Positions 43,472-51,844 are shown, counted from the stretch's first letter. The stretch: DNA of 55,565 nucleotides from Sphingobacterium sp. JB170 (GCF_900163865.1 NZ_FUKU01000066.1:1-55565); one strand, 5' to 3'. A program made the numbers and translations. Notes: a model not told the origin generated them from the sequence alone.

Positions 43472-44021
43472 AATTGAATCAATACTGATCTTCGAGTGAC
43501 CCGTGAACTTCATGTCATCTTTTCACCGAAATTAAACGAAAAACAGGCAGTTATTCCTTATCACGAGCTCTTGCTGGACAATGTGGGCCGGAAGAGAGCC
43601 TCCTTTATGATCGGTACCACCAGGTCTAAACAATACGCGACTAGATCAAAACAAATTTGGAAATCGGCTTGTTGAAAAGTAGCCCGAAATGTGAATCAAC
43701 ATATCAGCACCATTGATTATAGCAGTAGTTTTGAAGTGCTAATAGTAAAAACAGGGACTTCAATTACCGGTGCCTGCAGTGCTATAAAAACCGCTGGAAA
43801 GATCGACTGCCCGTCCCCACCCATTACAAAGGGCCTACTCGCTCCATTATGAAATTGTAATATATCAGTGTATCTTTGCAAAAATTTATCCGTAGCAAAA
43901 ACAGAAAAAATTGGTCATTCAAATGGTCGTTCAAACTTGATTTTAACTTTTCTGCAGACGTTCGTCGTACCAACTGTCATCGCCAGAAAGGAGAATAATA
44001 ACAAAATTTTTAACAACGAAA
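43472..44021. other. 550-bp gap between kdsB and the HAD gene
   Basis: No supported gene. The first 400 bp have a coding-like look on both strands: a plus-strand frame of about 65 codons without ATG ending near 43674, and minus-strand open pieces of 30-40 codons in different frames, including one starting MGGDGQSIFPAVF near 43823. They may be remains of a lost gene or chance. A TAnnTTTG box for the downstream operon sits at 43870-43877. Confidence 0.4.
43870..43877 (+). promoter_or_regulatory. TAnnTTTG promoter box upstream of the HAD/TauE genes
   Basis: TATCTTTG lies 144 bases before the HAD ATG at 44022, which would give a long leader of about 140 nt. Confidence 0.4.
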
Positions 44022-44702
44022 ATGAACTCACTAGAAACAAAAAATAAATTTGCCGTAATATTTGATATGGACGGAGTAATATGTCACACTAACCCCTTCC
44101 ATGCGAAAGCGTTCACCGTCTTTTTCGACAAATACAAGATACCCTACACGCAAAAAGATTTCGAGCAGCACATGTATGGCAAACACAATAGCCATATCAT
44201 GACGCATTTCTTTGGGCGCCCAATTGCAGGCGCCGAACTGAAAGAGCTTGAACATGAGAAAGAAGCACTCTTCCGTGAAATCTATAGTGAGAACGTTGCA
44301 ACGATCCCTTATTACAAAGAGTTTTTAGATGATTTAAAATTCCATGGATTGAACACAGCCGTTGCAACTTCTGCGCCACAAGCGAACTTGGAACTCATAT
44401 TAGACAAGTTACAAATTGGAAATAAAATGGAGTCGCTGCTCGCTAGTGAAGACGTATCACTCCACAAACCGCATCCAGAGGTGTATCTAAAATCGGCCGA
44501 AAAAATCGGCGTGCCCCCTAATAGATGCCTGGTATTTGAAGATTCATTCTCTGGTGTCACCGCGGGACTAAATGCGGGGATGAAGGTAGTGGGGGTTTTG
44601 AGTTCTCATAAAAAAGAAGATCTGCCACCTTGTTCGTTATATATCGAGAACTACAGCGAGATCAACGCTAGTAAAGTCCTAGATATCTTAATGGCTGTAT
44701 AA
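44022..44702 (+). CDS. HAD-superfamily hydrolase, beta-phosphoglucomutase/phosphatase-like
   Basis: A 226-residue cytosolic phosphatase or phosphomutase of HAD subfamily IA. Seen: motif I with nucleophile and acid DMDGVICHT (residues 15-23), a helical cap domain (about 24-95), motif II TSAP in AVATSAPQANLELIL, the conserved lysine in VSLHKPHPEVYLKSAEKIG, and motif III EDSFSGVTAGLNAGM. This is the pattern of beta-phosphoglucomutase and small sugar phosphatases; the substrate is not resolved. Its stop codon abuts the ATG of the TauE-like permease, so the two are one operon. Confidence 0.88.
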   Translation: MNSLETKNKFAVIFDMDGVICHTNPFHAKAFTVFFDKYKIPYTQKDFEQHMYGKHNSHIMTHFFGRPIAGAELKELEHEKEALFREIYSENVATIPYYKEFLDDLKFHGLNTAVATSAPQANLELILDKLQIGNKMESLLASEDVSLHKPHPEVYLKSAEKIGVPPNRCLVFEDSFSGVTAGLNAGMKVVGVLSSHKKEDLPPCSLYIENYSEINASKVLDILMAV

Positions 44703-45467
44703 ATGACGGAAGCCTGGCAACTCATATCTTCACCGTGGGGATGGATACTATATTTTTTCTGTGCGATATTGATCGGTATGTCTAAAACAGGTGTACCAAA
44801 TATTGGTACTATTGCCGTTCCATTATTTGCCCTTCTATTTGGAGCAAAATATTCTACTGGAATTATCCTGTTACTCCTGTGTTTTGCAGATCTCATTGCT
44901 GTCATATATTACCGAAAGGAATTCCTTTGGAATGAAATCAAGATGCTGCTTCCGGCAGCGGTTGTCGGTATGGCCATCGGTCTTATTTTAGGAAACTACA
45001 TCAACGACTCGCTTTTTAAGGTTGTTATTGGGAGTTGTATAATTGTAGGTATATGCACGATGCTATGGCTCGAACAGGTTTCCAAAACAAAACAGGACGC
45101 ACTCGTTCGTAAATCTTGGTATTCCCCTGTATTTGGTCTTATACTCGGTTTTTCCACTATGATAGGAAATGCGGCTGGGCCGGCACTCTCAGTCTATATG
45201 TTATCCAAGCGCTTAAACAAAATTACATTTGCCGCAACATCGGCCTGGTTTATTATGCTCTTGAACTTCACAAAAATACCCCTTCAAGCTTTCGTGTGGA
45301 AAAATTTAAGTTGGCAGGGATTCTATATCAATATTGTCGCCATTCCATTCATCATACTAGGAGGAATTTTAGGGATATGGATTCTTAAAATCTTACCCGA
45401 AGCGAGATTTCGACAACTAATAATATCCTTAGTCTTGCTTTCAGCGGTGATGTTGATCATAATATAA
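44703..45467 (+). CDS. TauE/SafE-family permease (sulfite exporter-like)
   Basis: A 254-residue inner-membrane protein of the TauE/SafE (DUF81) family, which moves small anions such as sulfite or sulfoacetate. Seen: about eight membrane segments, with the internal repeat typical of the family: CAILIGMSKTGVPNIGTIAVPLFALLFGAKYSTGIILLLL in the first half, and the parallel FGLILGFSTMIGNAAGPALSVYMLSK in the second. The length is standard. Its ATG follows the HAD stop codon without a gap. The transported substrate cannot be read. The C terminus ends in a hydrophobic LLSAVMLIII. Confidence 0.87.
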   Translation: MTEAWQLISSPWGWILYFFCAILIGMSKTGVPNIGTIAVPLFALLFGAKYSTGIILLLLCFADLIAVIYYRKEFLWNEIKMLLPAAVVGMAIGLILGNYINDSLFKVVIGSCIIVGICTMLWLEQVSKTKQDALVRKSWYSPVFGLILGFSTMIGNAAGPALSVYMLSKRLNKITFAATSAWFIMLLNFTKIPLQAFVWKNLSWQGFYINIVAIPFIILGGILGIWILKILPEARFRQLIISLVLLSAVMLIII

Positions 45468-45496
45468 GGATCGCTCAAATACACCAAATGTTTCAT

Positions 45497-45518
45497 AAAA
45501 AAAGGGGAAAAAATCCCC
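45497..45518 (-). terminator. Terminator of the small GNAT gene
   Basis: On the minus strand GGGGA pairs with TCCCC over a T-rich loop, followed by seven T. It is about 60 bp after the GNAT stop codon. Confidence 0.7.
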
Positions 45519-45577
45519 ATATCCACTTCTATGATAACTACGCTTACTGAGCGAAATAAACGGTAATAGCCTAAAAA

Positions 45578-45850
45578 TTAAGAAAGAAGATCCTGTTGCT
45601 CGGGAAAGCGCTCGAAAACAGTCTTCGCAAATGAACACGCGGGCGTAACTTTCAGTCCGCCATCTCTTGCTTGATTAATGGCCGACAGCACCAACTCTTC
45701 GGCAATTTTATGGCCTCGATAATGTGCATCTACCTCTGCGTGCGAAATTGTCATCGTTCCTTCGGCAATTTCGTAATTGAGCTCGCCTATTTGAATTTCA
45801 TCATTTAATGCTAACCACTTATTTTGTTTTTTGACATGTACCACTTCCAT
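45578..45850 (-). CDS. Small GNAT-type N-acetyltransferase (YjdJ-like)
   Basis: A 90-residue minimal GCN5-related acetyltransferase of the YjdJ/Acetyltransf_CG type, cytosolic. Seen: a short beta region with GELNYEIAEGTMTISHAEVDAHYRGHKIAEELVLSAINQARDGGLKVTPACSFAKTVFERFP. The HAEVD strand, the RGHKIAEEL acetyl-CoA pyrophosphate loop and the PACSFA segment are diagnostic of this compact family. It lacks the N-terminal part of full GNAT enzymes, as expected for the family. The acceptor is unknown. It is divergent from mqnC and converges on the TauE-like gene. Confidence 0.87.
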   Translation of the reverse strand: MEVVHVKKQNKWLALNDEIQIGELNYEIAEGTMTISHAEVDAHYRGHKIAEELVLSAINQARDGGLKVTPACSFAKTVFERFPEQQDLLS

Positions 45851-46158
45851 ATATCGTGTTTTATTATTTTCATCTATTTTTCTATCGCTTCTAATTCAGC
45901 TTTCAGAAACTTTGTCACTCCGAATTAAACCTGATATTAAGCGATCTGCGACCAGTTTTTTTTCATCGATAGGTTGTCGCTAGACTCCTTGTAAACACAG
46001 GAACTCCTATACCAATATAACGAAAAAATGCTTAAATAGTTTTACGAACAAACTAAAAATACAAAACACGAATCACGGAAACAGAATCAGCTCATTCTGC
46101 TATTCTTCTTCGGACAAACATTTCAGACTAAAAAAAATCCTATGTATCTTTGTTTACG
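45851..46158. other. Divergent region between the GNAT gene and mqnC
   Basis: About 308 bp with no supported gene. The mqnC promoter box is at its right end. A few short inverted pieces (AGCGA/TCGCT around 45940-45980) are too weak to call. No minus-strand promoter was recognised. Confidence 0.5.
46145..46152 (+). promoter_or_regulatory. TAnnTTTG box directly before mqnC
   Basis: TATCTTTG ends six bases before the ATG at 46159, so a TTG at 46150 that would open a longer frame lies inside the promoter. The transcript should start at about the ATG. Confidence 0.5.
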
Positions 46159-47280
46159 ATGAATGTAGATCTTTTACTTAAACGAGCCCTAAACTTTGAG
46201 TTTCTAACCCAACGGGAAGGGGTATACCTTTACCATCATGCAGCAACAGCGGATTTAACCTATGTTGCGAACGAGCTTCGAAAGATTCAGGTTCCACATG
46301 GAAAAGTTACCTGGCAGATTGATCGTAACGTAAACACGACGAACGTCTGCGTGGCCAACTGTAAATTCTGTAATTTCTTCCGTAGGCCAGGTCATGAAGA
46401 TAGCTATATCACAGATATCGAAACCTACAAACAAAAAATTGAAGAAACGTTTAGATTGGGTGGTGACCAGCTACTGCTACAAGGTGGACATCATCCAGAC
46501 TTAGGTTTAGAATTCTATGCTACGCTATTCAAACAACTTAAGGAACTCTATCCGGCACTTAAACTGCATTCTCTTGGACCACCAGAAATAGCCCACGTTG
46601 CTAAACTCGAGGGTATGAGTCACCTGGAAGTGTTAATAGAACTACAGGCTGCGGGACTTGATTCTCTTCCCGGGGCAGGGGCCGAGATCCTGAACGATAG
46701 AGTGCGTCGATTAATTTCCAAAGGAAAATGTGGCGGCCAGGAGTGGCTCGACGTGATGCGAGCCGCGCATAAAATCAATCTCCCAACTTCCGCAACAATG
46801 ATGTTCGGACATATAGAAACAATTGAAGAACGTTTTGAGCATTTGGCGTGGATACGGGAAGTTCAGTCTGAAAAAGCACCAGATGCCCACGGATTTATTG
46901 CATTTATACCTTGGCCTTTTCAAGATGACGGCACGCTACTTAAGCGATTAAGAGGTATCACAAATGATGTTACGGGTGAAGAATATATCCGAATGATCGC
47001 TTTGAGCCGAATAATGCTACCGAATATAAAAAACATACAAGCGTCATGGCTGACCGTTGGAAAGCGAACTGCACAATTGTGTTTACATGCTGGAGCGAAC
47101 GATTTTGGTTCGATTATGATTGAGGAGAATGTCGTTTCTGCAGCGGGTGCACCGCACCGATTTACCTCCTCTTCTATTCAAGAATCGATCACCGAAGCGG
47201 GATTTATCCCACAACTGCGCACCCAAAAGTATGAGTTTAGGGAGCTGCCGGAAATGGAGGAACAAGTCATAAACTATTAA
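46159..47280 (+). CDS. mqnC: Cyclic dehypoxanthinyl futalosine synthase
   Basis: Radical SAM enzyme of the futalosine route to menaquinone, cyclising dehypoxanthinyl futalosine. Seen: 373 residues from the ATG at 46159, with the 4Fe-4S cysteines C64-x3-C68-x2-C71 in NVCVANCKFCNFF, the preceding VTWQIDRNVNTTNVC motif, the LLLQGGHHPDLGLEFY block and the SLPGAGAEIL segment. All are typical of MqnC rather than the related MqnE. Start chosen three codons inside the longest frame because the -7 promoter box overlaps the upstream TTG. It is followed after 12 bp by scpB, so both are probably in one transcript. It implies menaquinone synthesis by the futalosine pathway. Confidence 0.92.
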   Translation: MNVDLLLKRALNFEFLTQREGVYLYHHAATADLTYVANELRKIQVPHGKVTWQIDRNVNTTNVCVANCKFCNFFRRPGHEDSYITDIETYKQKIEETFRLGGDQLLLQGGHHPDLGLEFYATLFKQLKELYPALKLHSLGPPEIAHVAKLEGMSHLEVLIELQAAGLDSLPGAGAEILNDRVRRLISKGKCGGQEWLDVMRAAHKINLPTSATMMFGHIETIEERFEHLAWIREVQSEKAPDAHGFIAFIPWPFQDDGTLLKRLRGITNDVTGEEYIRMIALSRIMLPNIKNIQASWLTVGKRTAQLCLHAGANDFGSIMIEENVVSAAGAPHRFTSSSIQESITEAGFIPQLRTQKYEFRELPEMEEQVINY

Positions 47281-47292
47281 ACGCTTAAGCTT

Positions 47293-47853
47293 TTGAAAGA
47301 TATCCAATTAAATATTGAAGCCGCTATCTTCGCCGCGGAAGAAGGCATAGGCATAAATGAATTAAAACAAGTTCTCCAAGAAGCATTAGCTATTGACATC
47401 AATAGACAGGAAGTTCTCAATTTTATCAAAACAATTCAAAAGAAATACGATGACGACGATCAAGTTTTCAACCTGAAGGAAATAAATAACCATTATCAAT
47501 TTCTTACCAAGGCAACGTATCATGAAATAGTCAATCAGCTCCAAGTACAGAAAGACAGAAAAAGGCTGAGCCAGTCTGCTTTAGAAACACTTGCAATAAT
47601 TGCATATCGCCAGCCAATTACCAAATTGGAGATCGAGCAAATTCGAGGTGTAAACTGTGATTATTCGGTGCAGCGATTACTGGAAAAAAATATGATACAA
47701 ATTGCGGGCAAGTCGGACTCGATCGGTAAACCACTGCTTTATACGACAAGTGATGAATTCATGCAGCATTTCGGTCTCAATTCATCGAGAGATCTTCCAA
47801 AGCTAAAAGATATCATCTCCGATGAAAATCAGATAGGAGAAACCAGCGCATAG
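47293..47853 (+). CDS. scpB: Segregation and condensation protein B
   Basis: Subunit of the SMC-ScpAB complex that compacts and segregates the chromosome, cytosolic, 186 residues. Seen: two winged-helix regions, with the N-terminal one beginning MKDIQLNIEAAIFAAEEGIGINELKQVL and the second containing LSQSALETLAIIAYRQPITKLEIEQIRGVNCDYSVQRLLEKNMI, the family signature. Translation starts at TTG (47293), since no upstream ATG in frame exists and the protein would lose the conserved first helix otherwise. It follows mqnC closely. scpA and smc are not in the window. Confidence 0.92.
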   Translation: MKDIQLNIEAAIFAAEEGIGINELKQVLQEALAIDINRQEVLNFIKTIQKKYDDDDQVFNLKEINNHYQFLTKATYHEIVNQLQVQKDRKRLSQSALETLAIIAYRQPITKLEIEQIRGVNCDYSVQRLLEKNMIQIAGKSDSIGKPLLYTTSDEFMQHFGLNSSRDLPKLKDIISDENQIGETSA

Positions 47854-47984
47854 CGACACTCCGAGACAACAAGTTGAAATTCAGTTAATAAAAAAAATAA
47901 AAAAATTTCAAGTTCCCATATTCTTGTTTAATTTTACGTTTACAAAAACACACAAGGTTTATCCCTTTTAAACTGGTAACGACT

Positions 47985-48143
47985 ATGGAGCAAGTGGTAG
48001 AAAACGACATTTTAATTGATGAAATCATCAATTTTAACGGTCCGGAAGATGATGCAGATGACACTTTTGACGATGACTTCGATGTAGAGGAAATCGACCC
48101 GATTGAGGAATTCGGAGACTTTGACGACGACGACGACTTATAG
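47985..48143 (+). CDS. 52-residue extremely acidic mini-protein
   Basis: A short frame of 52 codons starting with ATG. Seen: 25 of the 52 residues are Asp or Glu, with no Lys, Arg or His at all. The N-terminal third has a helix-like MEQVVENDILIDEIINFNG, followed by acidic blocks (EDDADD, DDDFDVEE, DDDDD) separated by F, I and G, ending in L. The GAC repeat at the 3' end encodes five consecutive Asp. It has no signal peptide. A terminator-like hairpin follows at 48172, supporting a small independent gene. Function is unknown; acidic proteins of this type can mimic DNA or bind basic proteins, but that is speculation. It is short enough that chance cannot be fully excluded. Confidence 0.55.
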   Translation: MEQVVENDILIDEIINFNGPEDDADDTFDDDFDVEEIDPIEEFGDFDDDDDL

Positions 48144-48171
48144 AAATTCATCGTCAAATTCATGCGATTTT

Positions 48172-48220
48172 GAGCAGTTACAATAGTTTCGGAAAACGAT
48201 TTGTAACTGCTCAATTTGTT
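48172..48220 (+). terminator. Hairpin after the acidic mini-protein gene
   Basis: GAGCAGTTACAA (48172-48183) is matched perfectly by TTGTAACTGCTC (48201-48212), a 12-bp stem, followed by AATTTGTT. It is a fair candidate for a plus-strand terminator with a weak T tract. Confidence 0.6.
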
Positions 48221-48370
48221 CACAAATAGGGCGTATACCGACATCGACCCCTTGCCCCTCTCACTAGCGTCGACGAGCAATTATACTATCTAAAAATCCA
48301 ATGACGGATTCAGTAGTCATGTTTCAATTAAAAATTCACCTGATTCGCCGCTTTTCCAAATATATTAAAA

Positions 48371-48403
48371 TAAAAAAAGGTCATGCTGGATATACATGAC
48401 CTT
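48371..48403 (-). terminator. Terminator of the XRE gene
   Basis: On the minus strand AAGGTCATG pairs with CATGACCTT over a 9-nt loop, followed by a T-rich run. It begins 22 bp beyond the XRE stop codon. Confidence 0.85.
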
Positions 48404-48424
48404 CTCATTTGACTTACGTCAAAT

Positions 48425-48754
48425 TTACTTTTTATGTAATTGCTCGTATAAATCTATTACCTTTTTCTGTAAATCAATCACTTCTGATTCCCGAAATTGT
48501 AATTTCTTATTTAACTCGTTAATTTCATCTTGTACATGTTTTTCCTCTTCTGAATCTGAAGTCGATAACAATTGGACAAGTGATAAACCGAAAAGTTTAG
48601 AAATTTGATTCAATCTTGAAAGATTGACATCCGTAATTCCTGTTTCGATTTTCGAAAAAGCAGGAATAGATATATCTAATCGCTTTGCCACGTCTTCTTG
48701 ACTCCACCCCTTCTGGTGCCGTAATAGACGAATTTTCTTTCCTAATGCATTCAT
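48425..48754 (-). CDS. XRE-family helix-turn-helix regulator with coiled-coil tail
   Basis: A 109-residue DNA-binding regulator. Seen: a Cro/CI-type helix-turn-helix at about residues 6-62 (IRLLRHQKGWSQEDVAKRLDISIPAFSKIETGITDVNLSRLNQISKLFGLSLVQLL) and a long charged helix at about 68-109 with heptad spacing (VQDEINELNKKLQFRESEVIDLQKKVIDLYEQL), probably a dimerising coiled coil. There is no ligand domain. It stands alone with its own terminator and lies next to the acidic mini-protein gene on the other strand. Targets are unknown. Confidence 0.88.
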   Translation of the reverse strand: MNALGKKIRLLRHQKGWSQEDVAKRLDISIPAFSKIETGITDVNLSRLNQISKLFGLSLVQLLSTSDSEEEKHVQDEINELNKKLQFRESEVIDLQKKVIDLYEQLHKK

Positions 48755-48837
48755 TGGTAAATTGTTTTTCTATTATGTTTTTCGTAGACCAAAAGTAATA
48801 AAAAAAATATTAAAGAAACATAAACGTATTCGGATAA

Positions 48838-50208
48838 CTATTTGTTTTTAAAGAACGTATCCGCCAAGCTTGGAATATTAAGGCTATTTTGATTCGGCGA
48901 AATCATAAATAAAAGATTGAATCCCAGTGATTTAAAAGATTCCAAATAATTTTCTAGACCTTCAACTTCCGTCAGAAATGTGAAATTCGGATGATTAATC
49001 GCCTCCCTAACCGGACCTTCTAAATTTCCTAATATTATATTTTTATCCTTTACAACGTCTTTATTAACCAAAATAACGACATGATCGGCCTCATCCATGG
49101 CATCTCTATACTGATAAAGAAAATTTTTATCGGATACATCATATGGATTTAACTCAATGATTGTGACCAGCCCCTGTTGCGGAAATTGCTCTTTCACCGC
49201 GTGGATGCTTGTACGTAACTTATAGGGTGAATATAAATAGTCTTGGTAAACTACTGTTTCGTTATTACTAGCTACAAATTCGAGGTATCGAATCGAACTT
49301 CTAAAATCTTTTATCGCTTCGTAAAAGTCCGCCTTCTTTACGCCCAACCACTCACAAACGGTGTACGCTCCAGCGATATTAGATAAATTTAGTTTACCAA
49401 AAATCTGTAATGGAATGCGATCATCACCCAAATGTAAGTATGTTATACCTTTGTTAATAGAATATTCGGGCAATGTATAGCCGTGCCTGTTAATTTTACA
49501 CTCAGAGGTCTCCTCTACGGTCTCGCGCAGATTTGCATTTTCCTTATTATAGATTAATGTGCCTTTGTTTACGATAGTATCAATAAAGGTTTCAAATTGC
49601 TTAAAATATTCTTCCTTATCGATATCAATACTTCCTTCTACCCATTCTACCCCACTTATTAAAGCGATATTCGGGTTGTAAAGGTGAAACTTTGATCGAT
49701 GATCAATCGGCGACGCGTAATATTCATCGCCTTCTAAAAGAATGATCTTGTTGCTCGTTGTCAATTTGATTAAAGAATCGAAGCCTTCTAATTTCGACCC
49801 TACTAAATAATCAAAATCTCTACCCACTTTCTTAAGCACATGCATGATCATGCTCATAATGGTCGTCTTACCATATGTTCCAGCAATCACAACACGTGTT
49901 TTATCTTGACTTTGCTCTTGAATAAATTCAGGAAAGGAGTAAATTTTTATGTTAAGCTCCTGCGCACGAAGTAATTCCGGATTGTCGGCTTCGGCATGCA
50001 TTCCCAAAATTACCGCATCGATATCGTCGGTAATGCTATCAGGAAACCAACCTAGTTTCGACGGTAGGAGCTTCGCATTCTGTAATTTTGATTTGGATGG
50101 TTCGACTATCTGATCGTCAGACCCAGTCACTTGATGCCCCTGTTCAGCTAAAGAGATAGCTAAATTATGCATCACTGCTCCACCGATTGCGATAAAATGA
50201 ATCCGCAT
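48838..50208 (-). CDS. mpl: Mur ligase-family peptide ligase, Mpl-like
   Basis: A 456-residue cytosolic Mur ligase, most like Mpl, which joins a recycled murein tripeptide to UDP-N-acetylmuramate. Seen: an N-terminal Rossmann domain (MRIHFIAIGGAVMHNLAISLAEQGHQVTGSDD), a central ATP-binding domain with P-loop GTYGKTT near residue 110, the ILLEGDEYYASP metal-binding block, and a C-terminal ligase domain. The P-loop has Tyr where Mpl and MurC usually have His (GTHGKT). It is the last gene of a minus-strand series after prmA, 5 bp away. A Mpl role is by similarity of layout; a related Mur ligase of unknown acceptor is possible. Confidence 0.85.
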   Translation of the reverse strand: MRIHFIAIGGAVMHNLAISLAEQGHQVTGSDDQIVEPSKSKLQNAKLLPSKLGWFPDSITDDIDAVILGMHAEADNPELLRAQELNIKIYSFPEFIQEQSQDKTRVVIAGTYGKTTIMSMIMHVLKKVGRDFDYLVGSKLEGFDSLIKLTTSNKIILLEGDEYYASPIDHRSKFHLYNPNIALISGVEWVEGSIDIDKEEYFKQFETFIDTIVNKGTLIYNKENANLRETVEETSECKINRHGYTLPEYSINKGITYLHLGDDRIPLQIFGKLNLSNIAGAYTVCEWLGVKKADFYEAIKDFRSSIRYLEFVASNNETVVYQDYLYSPYKLRTSIHAVKEQFPQQGLVTIIELNPYDVSDKNFLYQYRDAMDEADHVVILVNKDVVKDKNIILGNLEGPVREAINHPNFTFLTEVEGLENYLESFKSLGFNLLFMISPNQNSLNIPSLADTFFKNK

Positions 50209-50213
50209 GCTTT

Positions 50214-51053
50214 TTAAATCTTAGTAAATTGTGCTGCACACCAATTGTCCAACACTTTATAATCGTCAAATCTGTACCCAACAGATGCAGCTTTTGCTCT
50301 CAATATGCTCAAATCTTCATGCGCATAAAAACCACTGATATAAAGAACACCATTAGCGCTATGACTCCGTGCATATTGATCAAACTGGTCCACGAGGATA
50401 TTCCTGTTTATATTTGCTAAAATTACATCAAATTGCCGCCCTTCTAACTGTTCCTTCGAACCAAGAGAAGCGGTTAATGGTGCAACATTATTCAGCACTT
50501 TGTTTTCCTCTACGCTGGCAATACAAATATCGTCGAAATCCACCGCATGTGCGCTTTTTGCGCCACGCTTCAACGCCAATATAGCTAGAATCCCCGTGCC
50601 ACAACCCATATCAAGAATATCCTTACCCTGGAAATCTCCTTCAAGGATATAACTAATCATCAGCGAGGTTGTTTGATGATGCCCGGTTCCAAACGACATT
50701 TTAGGATCAATCACAATTTGATAAGCCATATCCGGACGATCTTCATGAAAAGTCGCCCGAACATAACATTGATCATCTACCGTGATCGGTTTAAAATTAC
50801 TTTCCCAAAGCTCGTTCCAATTCTCCTCTTCGAGATCCTGCGCAATGTACTGAACGTCAAAACCATTGACATCCCTCAATAATAGCGTTTCTAATGCCTG
50901 CACGTCAAAATTAACAAATGGAATATATGCAGTGAATCCTCCCTTACTATCTTCAAAAGTATCGAATCCGATATCGGCAAGCGAGGATATGAGCAAATCC
51001 TTCTGCCACTCCTGCATCGCTGTCGAGGTGAAAGTGACGGATGAATACTTCAT
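50214..51053 (-). CDS. prmA: Ribosomal protein L11 methyltransferase
   Basis: SAM-dependent trimethylation of ribosomal protein L11, cytosolic, 279 residues. Seen: an N-terminal substrate-recognition domain (about 1-95), then a class I methyltransferase fold with DPKMSFGTGHHQTTSLM near residue 120, the glycine-rich motif I ILDMGCGTGILAILALKRGA, the acidic VDFDDICI and the catalytic LANINRNIL motif. All features are intact. Its ATG overlaps the stop of tpiA by one base, and mpl follows after 5 bp, so tpiA, prmA and mpl are likely one operon. Confidence 0.93.
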   Translation of the reverse strand: MKYSSVTFTSTAMQEWQKDLLISSLADIGFDTFEDSKGGFTAYIPFVNFDVQALETLLLRDVNGFDVQYIAQDLEEENWNELWESNFKPITVDDQCYVRATFHEDRPDMAYQIVIDPKMSFGTGHHQTTSLMISYILEGDFQGKDILDMGCGTGILAILALKRGAKSAHAVDFDDICIASVEENKVLNNVAPLTASLGSKEQLEGRQFDVILANINRNILVDQFDQYARSHSANGVLYISGFYAHEDLSILRAKAASVGYRFDDYKVLDNWCAAQFTKI

Positions 51054-51823
51054 TATTTTGCGTTAAAGACCTTAACGATGTCCAGGAAATCACGTGACTT
51101 CAGTGATGCGCCACCAATTAGTCCACCGTCGATATCGGTCTGCGAGAAAAGATCCTTTGCATTTCCGGGGTTACAACTCCCTCCATATAAGATACTGGTA
51201 TTATCCGCAACATTTTGATCATATTTAGTGGCTACAGTTTTGCGAATGAATGCGTGCACCTCTTGCGCCTGCTCGGGGGAAGCCGTAAGTCCAGTTCCAA
51301 TCGCCCAAACCGGTTCGTAAGCTAACACAAGCTTCGAGAATTGATCAGCGTTCAAATGAAATACAGCATTCGTTAATTGCGATTCTATTACGTCGAAAAA
51401 CTTACCGCTCTCACGTTCCTCTTTGGTTTCGCCAATACAAAAGATAGGCGTTAAATCGTGCGCTAATGCCGCATCCACTTTTTCCACCAACGAAGCGTCG
51501 GTCTCGCCGAAATAAGCACGTCTTTCGGAATGCCCTAAAATAACATAATCTGCTCCGGTCGATTTGACTTGCGTTGCAGACAGCTCGCCCGTGAAGGCAC
51601 CTGATTCTGCTTGATGGATATTTTGCGCGCCTACTGCAACGTTGTTCACTCCAGTAGATAGTTTTGCGACACTATATAAATGAATTGCAGGGCTACAAAC
51701 AACCACTTGTTGATCTCCTACAATCTCATCTTTAACCATATTTACAATTTCTGAAAATAAGCTAACGCCTTTTTCATAATCTAAATTCATCTTCCAGTTT
51801 CCTGCAACAATGTTTCTACGCAT
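51053..51823 (-). CDS. tpiA: Triosephosphate isomerase
   Basis: Interconverts dihydroxyacetone phosphate and glyceraldehyde-3-phosphate in glycolysis, cytosolic, 256 residues. Seen: the phosphate/active lysine Lys11 in AGNWKMN, the catalytic His in ILGHSERR near residue 100, the catalytic Glu in AYEPVWAIGTG near residue 170, and the phosphate-binding GGSCNPGN and GLIGGASL loops. All are in canonical order with a normal length. It heads the tpiA-prmA-mpl series and follows a GlmU-like gene on the same strand with a 21-bp gap. Confidence 0.97.
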   Translation of the reverse strand: MRRNIVAGNWKMNLDYEKGVSLFSEIVNMVKDEIVGDQQVVVCSPAIHLYSVAKLSTGVNNVAVGAQNIHQAESGAFTGELSATQVKSTGADYVILGHSERRAYFGETDASLVEKVDAALAHDLTPIFCIGETKEERESGKFFDVIESQLTNAVFHLNADQFSKLVLAYEPVWAIGTGLTASPEQAQEVHAFIRKTVATKYDQNVADNTSILYGGSCNPGNAKDLFSQTDIDGGLIGGASLKSRDFLDIVKVFNAK

Positions 51824-51844
51824 ACTATTATCAATGTTTCTTAG

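Noticed and set aside
43496..43674. GTG-initiated plus-strand frame of about 59 codons after kdsB
   Set aside because: No recognisable motif, no promoter, and it overlaps equally protein-like pieces on the other strand; kept only as part of the gap note.
47885..48280. Minus-strand frame of 131 codons opposite the acidic mini-protein
   Set aside because: It is rich in serine because it is antisense to the acidic codons (GAC/GAT read as GTC/ATC and shifted to Ser). No domain is evident, and the plus-strand frame with a clear start and following hairpin is preferred.
48301..48399. Plus-strand frame of 32 codons overlapping the XRE terminator
   Set aside because: It runs into the XRE hairpin, is strongly basic with no motif, and has no promoter.
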